In this document: in pieces, positions 1 to 6,964 of the stretch | How positions within the stretch are numbered: position 1 is the first letter of the stretch | How the letters are laid out: each line of letters begins with the position of its first letter | DNA from: an uncultured Collinsella sp. | GTDB lineage: Bacteria > Actinomycetota > Coriobacteriia > Coriobacteriales > Coriobacteriaceae | Direction of reading: 5' to 3' | DNA: 64,000 bases | Assembly (NCBI GenBank): GCA_958418185.1 | Contig: CATZEP010000001.1 | Location: 25,915-89,914 of the forward strand | Made by a program: the position numbers and the translations under genes | The notes under the pieces: model-generated | The model's database searches: none | What the model saw: the letters and a program-made list of their open reading frames with translations, nothing else | Told to the model about the DNA's origin: nothing

Positions 1-2
1 TC

Positions 3-170
3 GATACCGAGGGTGCGGTCGCCGAGAACCACGAGGCCCCCGCGGCCGTCTTTGGCGGTGCGGCAACGGCTCCGTCCGGTTCGGCGCACGAGGGCAACCT
101 GCCGCTCGTCGATGGCGCCGGCGAGAATCCGGCCGCCACGGTCGCCATGCCGGCTATGCCGCAGGAGTAG
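3..170 (+). CDS. C-terminal tail of an unidentified protein (5' end outside window)
   Basis: An open frame runs in from the left edge and ends at the TAG at 168-170. It encodes 55 residues rich in Ala, Pro, Glu and Gly, ending in PAMPQE. Such low-complexity tails occur on many actinobacterial proteins and no domain can be recognised. The frame is supported by third-position GC bias and by the 136-bp non-coding gap that follows it. Function cannot be given from this fragment. Confidence 0.5.
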   Translation, partial: DTEGAVAENHEAPAAVFGGAATAPSGSAHEGNLPLVDGAGENPAATVAMPAMPQE

Positions 171-249
171 GCTCACTCGCTTATCATCATCATGTACCTG
201 CGCTTTTACCGTACGCAGATGAGCGCGACGGCAAGTGTTGCGCTGCGGG

Positions 250-255
250 TATAAT
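250..255 (+). promoter_or_regulatory. candidate -10 element for the YtxH/PRC-barrel pair
   Basis: A perfect TATAAT lies 51 bp before the start codon at 307. No convincing -35 hexamer is present at 16-18 bp upstream, so the call rests on the -10 alone. Confidence 0.45.
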
Positions 256-306
256 GGACAGCATTCAAACGGTGGGCATCGAGGTGCCCGCAGGAGAGGA
301 ATGATC

Positions 307-696
307 ATGGGAAAGACTTTCAGCTTTGTCTCCGGTGCGCTTTTTGGTGCTGCCGCCGGCGCTATCATCGGCGTTGCTCTGGCCCCGCGCTCGGGTGCCG
401 AGACCCGCGCCATGGCCGCCGATATCGCCAACGACGCCTGGGACAACATGCGTGACACCTACGAGCACAGTGCCGAGGAGGCTCGTGCCGCGGTCAACGA
501 CTTTGGTCCGATGGTCGACGCCAAGACCGATGACCTGCGCGCCAAGGTCGACCTGGCCCGCGAGCGCATGGACCAGCTTCGCGAGCAGCTCAACGACGCC
601 ATCTCGGGCGGCAACGTGACGCCCGCTGCCGACGTCGTGGTCGAGAACGTCACCGAGGCCGGCACCGAGGCCACGGAGTCCTCGACCGAGGCATAA
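307..696 (+). CDS. YtxH-domain small membrane-associated protein
   Basis: The 129-residue product begins with a hydrophobic, glycine/alanine-rich segment (about residues 5-28, including FGAAAGAIIGVALAP) followed by R-SGAETR, the usual YtxH pattern of one membrane helix plus a charged helix. The rest (about 40-100) is heptad-like and probably coiled coil, and the tail is Glu/Thr/Ala rich. The ATG at 307 is preferred because the GGAGAGG site at 292-298 sits 8 nt before it; the ATG at 301 would be too close. The stop overlaps the next start (TAATG), so the two genes are translationally coupled. YtxH proteins are linked to envelope stress in Bacillus; the exact role here is unknown. Confidence 0.75.
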   Translation: MGKTFSFVSGALFGAAAGAIIGVALAPRSGAETRAMAADIANDAWDNMRDTYEHSAEEARAAVNDFGPMVDAKTDDLRAKVDLARERMDQLREQLNDAISGGNVTPAADVVVENVTEAGTEATESSTEA

Positions 697-1451
697 TGCG
701 CGCAGGGGATTTTGTCGGCGTCAAGGTTTATCGTAAGCCTGCCGAAGACAAGCGCACCAAAAAGGACGGCACGCCGCGCAGCCCTAAAAAGCTCGGCAAG
801 ATTCACTTTCCCGTCTTTACCCCGGGCGGCACGCGCGTGGTGGGCTTTATGGTCCGCCAGTCCGATATCGCGGGTATGATCGAGCGCCCCGACCGATTTG
901 TGGCGCTCGATGCCATCGGCGTCTATGAGGGTGCTGTCGCGGTCGACGACGTCAGGGGCACCTACGATGCCGCCGCGGCCAAGCGCCTCGATATCAACCT
1001 GGACGATTGCATCATCTGGGTTGGCATGGACGTGCGCACGGAATCGGGCGATGTCGTGGGCTACTGCTCGGACGTTGAGTTCAAACCGCGCTCGGGCATT
1101 GTGCAGACGTTCTATGTGACCGCCAGCGCCGCATCGAGCATGTTGGTGGGCGACACGCAGGTGCCGCCGACGATGCTGCGCGGCTACGAGAACGGCGCGA
1201 TGATTGTCTCGGACGAGGTCAAGGCGCTCGGGTATTCGGGCGGCGCGGCCGCCAAGGCTGCCGAGGCCAGTGTCGTGGTGGGCGATAAGGTCAAGAAGGG
1301 CGCCAAGGTGCTCGATGACAAGGGATCGGTCGCCGTGGACAAGGGCAGCCGCGCACTGGGCAAGCAGCTCGGCAAGACGCGCGGTATGTTCAAGGCCTTT
1401 AAGGACGAATATCAAAAGGCGAGCGGGGGCTCGTCAAAAGCTAGCAAATAG
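696..1451 (+). CDS. PRC-barrel-like domain protein
   Basis: This 251-residue soluble protein starts at the ATG overlapping the stop of the YtxH gene. Residues 1-70 and about 110-150 look like two beta-barrel repeats of PRC type (FVGVKVYRK, GDVVGYCSDVEFKPRSG). The last 70 residues are Lys/Ala/Gly-rich and basic, suggesting an RNA, membrane or partner-binding tail. PRC barrels are found in ribosome-maturation factor RimM and in membrane-linked adaptor proteins. The tight coupling with a YtxH protein suggests a membrane-proximal adaptor. Function is inferred only. Confidence 0.6.
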   Translation: MRAGDFVGVKVYRKPAEDKRTKKDGTPRSPKKLGKIHFPVFTPGGTRVVGFMVRQSDIAGMIERPDRFVALDAIGVYEGAVAVDDVRGTYDAAAAKRLDINLDDCIIWVGMDVRTESGDVVGYCSDVEFKPRSGIVQTFYVTASAASSMLVGDTQVPPTMLRGYENGAMIVSDEVKALGYSGGAAAKAAEASVVVGDKVKKGAKVLDDKGSVAVDKGSRALGKQLGKTRGMFKAFKDEYQKASGGSSKASK

Positions 1452-1472
1452 CGACGTACCAAATGATGGGAG

Positions 1473-1502
1473 GCGAGCCGGAGACATGTTGCTCCGGCTC
1501 GC
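1473..1502 (+). terminator. intercistronic hairpin
   Basis: An 11-bp perfect stem (GCGAGCCGGAG at 1473-1483 with CTCCGGCTCGC at 1492-1502) closes an 8-nt loop between the PRC gene and the next gene. There is no U tract, so it may attenuate or stabilise rather than fully terminate. Confidence 0.45.
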
Positions 1503-1523
1503 TGTGTTTATGGGGGAGGGCAC

Positions 1524-2930
1524 ATGCGCCAAAACGGATCTAACTTAAACGGGCGCTCGGGTGCGCGTCCGACGGCGCGCCGCGACCTGGGGCAGCTGCC
1601 CAGCGGCCAGCGTCGACGTCGCCGTAAGCCCGGCGCGATGTACCTCAACCATAGCCGTGGGTTTAGCGATCGCAGCGCGCGCATCGGCAACGGGCGCTCG
1701 CCGCGTCGACCGTCCCGCCTGCCCTATGCGCTCATCGCCGTGGGTTGCGCGCTCGTGCTGTTTATCGCTGCCGTCGTGGGCTACGTCAATCGCAGCGTGG
1801 ACGTGGAGCTCAACGGGCAAAAGACCGCGGTGCGCGTGGGCTCTACGTTGCAGAATCTTATCGACGATCAAAGCCTGACCGAAACGTACGACGCCGGCGA
1901 TCTGCTGGCCGTCGACGACAGCGTGCTCAAGCGCCATGGCGGCGAAAAGCTGTCGGTGAAGGTCGACGGCAAGCGCGTGAAACAAGGCAAATGGGATAGT
2001 CGCGAGCTTACGGGTGGCGAGAAGGTGACGGTCAAGGACGGCCGCAACGTGTACGAAAAGCACGAGGTCCAGGCCACGACTATCGAGCCAAAGCTTAAGG
2101 TCGAGGGCACGGGCGCCATTGAGTATGTCAAAACCTGGGGCGTTCAGGGTCGCTCCGAGGTATGGGTCGGCGAGCAGTCGGGCAAGACGCAGGACCGCGG
2201 CGAGGTCGTGCCCGCCACCGACTGCGTGGTCGAGTGCGCAAGCGTAGCGCCCAAGGGCAACGAAAAGTACGTGGCCCTGACATTTGACGAGGGTCCGAGC
2301 GGCGCGACCAAGCAGATCTTGCAGGTGCTCAAGGAAAAGGGCGTCACGGCAACGTTCTTCCTTTCGGGCGATGCCGCGGAAGCCTCGCCCGCTACCGCCA
2401 AAGCGATTGTCGATGCCGGGTGCGAGGTCGGCTCCAACAGCTACAGCGATGATTCGCTCAAGGGCGAGGATTGCGAGACGGTGCGCAAGCAGATCACGAA
2501 GGGTACCGAGGCGATTAAGTCGGCGACCGGTGTCGAGACGATGTTGCTTCGCGCCCCCTACGCCGCGTTTGACGAGCAAAACTGGATCGACTCGATGGAC
2601 CTGGTGTCCGCCGTGGTTTCGTGGAATATCGATTCGGGCGACTGGCTGCTCAACGGCGCCGACGAGCAAGTATCGACCGTGCTCGACTCGATGACGCCGG
2701 GCAATATTGTGCTGCTCACCGATAGCGATGAGTGCGCCGAGCAGACGCTCGAGGCGCTGCCGCAGATTATCGATGGCCTTGTCGCCGACGGCTACAAGAT
2801 CGTGACGCTCAGCGACCTGGTCAAGACGGACACGGCGTTGAGCAAAAAGCTCACCTCGCTCACCAAGGTTTCCATGCCCAAAAACGCCGTGTTCCCCCAA
2901 CTCCCCGAGGACGACGACACCACAGAGTAG
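1524..2930 (+). CDS. membrane-anchored NodB-fold protein, predicted inactive polysaccharide deacetylase
   Basis: The 468-residue product has a basic cytoplasmic N-terminus, one membrane helix (about 72-90), an extracellular linker domain (about 95-225, G5/DUF348-like beta segment) and a NodB homology domain (about 245-450). NodB motif 1 reads TFDEGP (D255, E256) rather than TFDDGP. Motif 2, normally HTxxHP, is NSYSDD (N305, D309), so both metal-binding histidines are gone. Motif 3 is RAPYA, and the catalytic histidine of motif 5 is replaced by T399 (VLLTDSD). The fold appears kept while metal ligands and catalytic acid are lost, so a binding or scaffolding role in the cell wall is more likely than deacetylation. 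Start: ATG at 1524 behind GGGGGAGGG. Confidence 0.75.
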   Translation: MRQNGSNLNGRSGARPTARRDLGQLPSGQRRRRRKPGAMYLNHSRGFSDRSARIGNGRSPRRPSRLPYALIAVGCALVLFIAAVVGYVNRSVDVELNGQKTAVRVGSTLQNLIDDQSLTETYDAGDLLAVDDSVLKRHGGEKLSVKVDGKRVKQGKWDSRELTGGEKVTVKDGRNVYEKHEVQATTIEPKLKVEGTGAIEYVKTWGVQGRSEVWVGEQSGKTQDRGEVVPATDCVVECASVAPKGNEKYVALTFDEGPSGATKQILQVLKEKGVTATFFLSGDAAEASPATAKAIVDAGCEVGSNSYSDDSLKGEDCETVRKQITKGTEAIKSATGVETMLLRAPYAAFDEQNWIDSMDLVSAVVSWNIDSGDWLLNGADEQVSTVLDSMTPGNIVLLTDSDECAEQTLEALPQIIDGLVADGYKIVTLSDLVKTDTALSKKLTSLTKVSMPKNAVFPQLPEDDDTTE

Positions 2931-3304
2931 CCATTGGGGACATGCTTAAACGACTGGTTGTTTAGGACGGTTTTAATCGCTTTGTCCCACCGTGCTCATC
3001 CGGCTCTATGTCACGGATACGTCAGCGTTTGGTATGCCTGCAATGTGCAGGGCATAAATTCGGTGCCGCAGCGCGATGCTGATGCTATAGTTACTGCGGT
3101 TAATGTGGGTCAAGAGAAAGGTTACAGGTGAAATCCAAACCTCGACCATACAGTCGATGACCCCATGCAGGTGCTTTCTGCGCGTGCACGGGGTGTGAGC
3201 GCCGAGCGGCGTGCCGCCCGCGCATGCGTATACATATCTAAAAGTCCACGGATTGCGTGCCGGCATGGTCACGCGGTCCGCAGGAATAATGATGGGGAGC
3301 ACCA
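2931..3304 (+). other. 374-bp gene-free leader region before the Mg2+ transport pair
   Basis: The region opens with a repeat unit (TGGGGACATGCTTAAA at 2935-2950; the family recurs at 35155 and 52732) and has a TATAGT candidate -10 near 3085. The remaining 180 bp before the TTG start is GC-rich and could fold, but I could not match it to the M-box or yybP-ykoY consensus. A metal-sensing leader is possible because of the genes downstream; the sequence does not prove it. Confidence 0.35.
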
Positions 3305-5149
3305 TTGAATTATCTGAGTGAGATGCTCAAATTGCCGGTCTTGGACGTCGACGGCGAAAAGCTCGGCGTGGTTAACGATTTTGGCATTGCAACCGGCGAA
3401 GTTTTTCCGCACGTGACGTCGCTCGCGTTCCGTGGTCCCGGCAAGACGCCGTTTATGATCAGTTGGCGCAAATGGGTCGACCGTATCGACGAGACGGGTG
3501 TACACCTTAAGACGTCGGCCACCGAAATCCGTTTTTCGTACTTGCAGCCGACCGAACTCTTGCTTGCCCGCGACGTGCTCAACAAGCAGATTGTCGACAC
3601 GCAGGGCATGAAGGTCGTGCGCGTAAACGACATCAAGTTCTCTATGTCGGGCGAAAATCAGCTGCGCCTGCTGGGCGCCGAGGTCGGTGCTCGCGGTCTG
3701 CTACGCGCCATCAGCCCCACGCTCGAGCATGTCGTCGAGGGCTTTATGAAGCACTTGGGCAAGCCGCTCAGCGAGGACATTATCGCCTGGTCTTACATGG
3801 ACCTGCTCGATCGCTCGACTAAGAACATCCAGCTCTCGGTGTCGCACAAGACGCTTGGCGAGCTGCATCCTGCCGACATTGCCGACATTATCGAGCAGCT
3901 CGACCCGCGCCTGCGTGCGCAGGTGTTCGCGCAGCTCGACACCGCCCAAGCCGCCGAGGCCATCTCGGAGTTCGATGATGACGAGCTCATGACCGAGATG
4001 CTCGAGGGCCTGTCCGATACCGACGCATCGTCGATGCTGGCCATGATGGACCCGGACGACGCTGCCGACCTGATCGACGAGCTCGATTATGAGAAGGCCG
4101 AGAAGCTCCTGCGCCTGATGGGCGTCAAGGAGGAGAAGGCGATTCGTAATCTGTTGGGCTATGAGGACAACACCGCCGGCCGCATCATGACCTCGGAGTT
4201 TGTCTCCCTGCCCGCCACGGCGACGGTCGGCGATGCCATCGAGGCGATTCGCAAACTCGACGAGGACTTTGAGAGCGTCTACTACGTCTATACCGAGGAC
4301 CCGAGCGGCATGCTGACGGGCGTGCTTTCGCTGCGCACGCTGATCGTGGCCGACCGCGACGCCACGCTGGGCCAGCTCGCCTATCGCGATCTGGTCTACG
4401 TGTCGCCCGACGAGGATCAGGAAGACGTGACGGACGAGATGACCAAGTACGACCTGGTTGCCATCCCTGTCTGCGACGAGAACCGTCATATCCTGGGTAT
4501 CGTGACCTTCGACGACGCCATGGACGTTATCGCCGAGGAGCATCAGGAGGACCTGCAGATCGCCGGTGTCGGCTCGGGCGATAGCGCGTCGGACGACTCG
4601 ACGAACGTGCTCAGCTGGTTCGTGCATCGTCAGTACTGGGTCGTCGTGTGGGGCATCGCCTCGTGCATTATGGCGACCGTGCTGGGGACGGCGCTGCGCT
4701 CCGCGCATCTGGTGGTGTTCCCCATGTGCGCCATGCCGCTCGTGCTGCTGGCTGCCTCGCGCATGGTGTCGTTCGTCAAGAACTACTTCCTCGAGTACGA
4801 CGGTCACGACGACGAGCCCAAACCGTACCTGGGATTCTTCTTCCAGAGCACGGGTATGGGCCTGATCCTTTCGCTTGTTACTTACCTGTGCGCGCAGCTG
4901 GTGCGCACCGCCGCGTTCCCCGATGCCACCATGTTTGAGGAGCAGCTCTTTACCGGCTGCTTTAATATCGCTGCCGTCATTTGCCTGGTTGGCAACATGA
5001 GCGCTGTGATTTATCTGATGGTGCTGTTCTGGCGCGACGAGCACGACCTTAACACGTCGGGCACCGCCATGAACGTCATCGCCGTCATGATTTCGTGTGT
5101 GGCGTACTGCATCGCCGCGGTGCTGCTCACCATGTCGGTCATGGGGTAG
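3305..5149 (+). CDS. PRC-barrel + MgtE_N + CBS-pair membrane protein with divergent 5-TM domain
   Basis: The 614-residue protein has a PRC-barrel-like N-terminus (about 1-75), a second beta region (about 80-150), an MgtE_N superhelix (about 185-290; HPADIADIIEQLDP, MDPDDAADLIDEL), two CBS domains (about 295-420; AGRIMTSEFVSLP, YVSPDEDQEDV) and five predicted membrane helices (about 440-614). MgtE_N and CBS are the Mg2+-sensing cytosolic parts of MgtE channels. However, the membrane part lacks the glycine-rich GGN/NxG pore segment typical of MgtE. The gene ends 8 bp before an NRAMP-type Mg2+ transporter, so it may sense Mg2+ for it or be a divergent channel. Start: TTG at 3305 behind GGGGAG at 3293-3298; ATG at 3323 is the alternative. 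Confidence 0.8.
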   Translation: MNYLSEMLKLPVLDVDGEKLGVVNDFGIATGEVFPHVTSLAFRGPGKTPFMISWRKWVDRIDETGVHLKTSATEIRFSYLQPTELLLARDVLNKQIVDTQGMKVVRVNDIKFSMSGENQLRLLGAEVGARGLLRAISPTLEHVVEGFMKHLGKPLSEDIIAWSYMDLLDRSTKNIQLSVSHKTLGELHPADIADIIEQLDPRLRAQVFAQLDTAQAAEAISEFDDDELMTEMLEGLSDTDASSMLAMMDPDDAADLIDELDYEKAEKLLRLMGVKEEKAIRNLLGYEDNTAGRIMTSEFVSLPATATVGDAIEAIRKLDEDFESVYYVYTEDPSGMLTGVLSLRTLIVADRDATLGQLAYRDLVYVSPDEDQEDVTDEMTKYDLVAIPVCDENRHILGIVTFDDAMDVIAEEHQEDLQIAGVGSGDSASDDSTNVLSWFVHRQYWVVVWGIASCIMATVLGTALRSAHLVVFPMCAMPLVLLAASRMVSFVKNYFLEYDGHDDEPKPYLGFFFQSTGMGLILSLVTYLCAQLVRTAAFPDATMFEEQLFTGCFNIAAVICLVGNMSAVIYLMVLFWRDEHDLNTSGTAMNVIAVMISCVAYCIAAVLLTMSVMG

Positions 5150-5157
5150 GTGGTCGC

Positions 5158-6420
5158 GTGCAAAACACGAAGCAAAAGGCGAGCACCAAGCAAAAGCTGA
5201 CCATCGCGGCCATCTTTGGCGCCATGGGCCCCGGTCTTCTGGCGGCGCTTTCGGGCAATGACGCCGGCGGCATCGCCACGTATTCCAGCGCGGGCGCCAG
5301 CTATGGCTATAAGATGCTCTGGATGCTTCCCGTCATGACCGTGCTGCTTATCGTGACGCAGGAGACCGCGGCGCGCTGCGGATGCGTCACGGGTAAGGGC
5401 CTGGCCTCGCTCATCCGTGAGCGCTTTGGCGTGCGCAGGAGCGTGCTGGCCATGGCGGCGCTGCTGATCGCCAACACGGCCGTTACCATTTCGGAGTTCG
5501 CGGGCATCGCGAGTGGCCTTGCTCTGTTTGGCGTTCCGGCGAGCATCTCGGTGCCGCTCGTGGCGCTGCTGGTGTGGATGCTTACCATGTCGGGCAGCTT
5601 CCAGCGCATCGAGAAGATTTTGCTGCTGGTAAGCTGCGTGTTCGTGACCTACATCGTCGCCGCGTTTATGGCCGGCCCCAACTGGGGCGAGGTCGCGGTC
5701 GACTTGGTCGTCCCCAATATTCAGAACGATCCCAGTTACGTGTCGCTTGTGGTCGCAACAATCGGTACCACCATCGCACCGTGGATGATCTTCTTGGCTC
5801 AGAACAACGTGGTCGATAAGAATGCGGGCGAGGACGACATCGTGCTGCAGCGTATTGATACCGTGAGCGGCTCGATCGCCGCTGATATCATTGCTGGCTT
5901 CATTATCATCACGACCGGTACGGTGCTGTTCCCGGCTGGTATTCAGATTAGCGATGCCGCCGATGCCGCCCGCGCGCTGGAGCCCATCGCGGGCCAGTGG
6001 TCCACGGTGTTGTTCGCCTCGGGCCTGGTCGCAGCGAGCTTTTTGGCTGCCTGCGTGCTGCCCGGCGTTACGTCGAGTGCCATCTGCGAGGCATTTGGCT
6101 GGGAGCGCGGTGCCGATCGCAGCTGGGACGAGGCCCCGGTTTACCGCGGCATCATTACGGCCATCATCGGCATTTCTGCCGTGTTGGTGCTCATGCCTGG
6201 CGTCGATTTGTTCCAGATTATGATGACCTCGCAGGTCATCAACGGCGTGCTGCTGCCCGTAGTCCTGGTATTTCAGGTGGTTATCGCGGCGGATCGCCAC
6301 ATTATGGGCGCCAACCGCAACGGCCGCGTATGGAACGTGCTCACTTGGGCGACTATCGGCGTGATTACGGTGCTGACGGTCGTCATGTTTGTGCTGCAAG
6401 CGATGGGCTACGGCGCGTAG
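5158..6420 (+). CDS. NRAMP-related transporter, Mg2+-type (NRMT-like)
   Basis: This 420-residue membrane protein has about 11 hydrophobic helices and the SLC11/NRAMP signature regions. In helix 1 the usual DPGN is replaced by DAGG (D35, G38), and in helix 6 the Mn-coordinating methionine of the A-x-x-M-P-H type site is alanine (TTIAPW, A207). Loss of Asn and Met marks the NRAMP-related magnesium transporter branch, characterised in Eggerthella lenta and Clostridium, which takes strongly hydrated Mg2+. The gene lies 8 bp after the MgtE_N/CBS gene and is probably co-transcribed. The GTG at 5158 is chosen because AGGTGG precedes it; an upstream ATG would overlap the previous gene. Confidence 0.85.
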   Translation: MQNTKQKASTKQKLTIAAIFGAMGPGLLAALSGNDAGGIATYSSAGASYGYKMLWMLPVMTVLLIVTQETAARCGCVTGKGLASLIRERFGVRRSVLAMAALLIANTAVTISEFAGIASGLALFGVPASISVPLVALLVWMLTMSGSFQRIEKILLLVSCVFVTYIVAAFMAGPNWGEVAVDLVVPNIQNDPSYVSLVVATIGTTIAPWMIFLAQNNVVDKNAGEDDIVLQRIDTVSGSIAADIIAGFIIITTGTVLFPAGIQISDAADAARALEPIAGQWSTVLFASGLVAASFLAACVLPGVTSSAICEAFGWERGADRSWDEAPVYRGIITAIIGISAVLVLMPGVDLFQIMMTSQVINGVLLPVVLVFQVVIAADRHIMGANRNGRVWNVLTWATIGVITVLTVVMFVLQAMGYGA

Positions 6421-6438
6421 CGCCCACTTTTGCTTCCG

Positions 6439-6474
6439 AACAGGCCGCAGCGATGGGCTGCGGCCTGTTTTTTG
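6439..6474 (+). terminator. rho-independent terminator after the Mg2+ pair
   Basis: A 12-bp perfect stem (AACAGGCCGCAG at 6439-6450 with CTGCGGCCTGTT at 6458-6469) is followed by a T-rich tract ending at 6474. Confidence 0.9.
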
Positions 6475-6502
6475 TCTGCTATAGGGCGTTAGTTATATGG
6501 CG

Positions 6503-6732
6503 GTGGGCAAAAAATGCCAAATATGAGTACTGTTGCTAAGTGAATAGCATTTACATCCAAAAAGATAATGAACATAACCTATAGCATGTTCATTAAAATT
6601 GGCTTCAATACGCCTTAAACCAGTCGGGTTGGCTGCTTTAGGGGGTTATAGGGGTCGCCCGAACGTCAATTTGGGTGGTTTTGCCTGCTACTAAAATGGT
6701 AACAGTACTCATATTTGCCCTTTTTTGCCCAC
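6503..6732. mobile_element. 230-bp MITE-like element with 32-bp terminal inverted repeats
   Basis: The two ends (6503-6534 and 6701-6732) are 32-nt inverted repeats with only about three mismatches; the outer six bases are GTGGGC and GCCCAC. The interior is much more AT-rich than the neighbourhood and holds no reading frame of note. No clear target-site duplication is visible at the borders. This is the form of a non-autonomous miniature transposon, or of a long hairpin RNA. Confidence 0.7.
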
Positions 6733-6964
6733 AGGCCTTTGAGGTTGCGGCGAAAAGGGCTTGTTTTGATTGTTTGGGGCAGGCACGAGGCACGGAAACG
6801 ATGTCTGGAGGGGCGGAGCGGCTTGGAATTCATCCGTAGAGGTCTTCATTGGCTGCGCCAGGAGTGCTTCCGGGTGCTGGTGCAAAAGGAGTGTCCCTAA
6901 CTGCCGCAGGGGGCGTCGGCCGTGGCCGACGCCCCCTGCGGGTGTAAGCAGATTTGGCTGCGCG
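6733..6964. other. gene-free spacer between the MITE-like element and the acyltransferase stop
   Basis: Apart from the strong hairpin at 6904-6941, I see no coding frame with a credible ribosome site and no recognisable RNA in this stretch. It may include the decayed end of an older repeat. Confidence 0.4.
6904..6941 (-). terminator. strong hairpin after the acyltransferase gene
   Basis: An 18-bp perfect stem (CCGCAGGGGGCGTCGGCC at 6904-6921 with its complement at 6924-6941) has a two-base loop. It lies 23 bp past the minus-strand stop. No T run follows on that strand, so termination may rely on the hairpin alone. Confidence 0.6.

Noticed and set aside
3086..3304. M-box or yybP-ykoY metal riboswitch upstream of the Mg2+ pair
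   Set aside because: The leader is long and GC-rich but I could not align it with either consensus core, so I do not claim a riboswitch.
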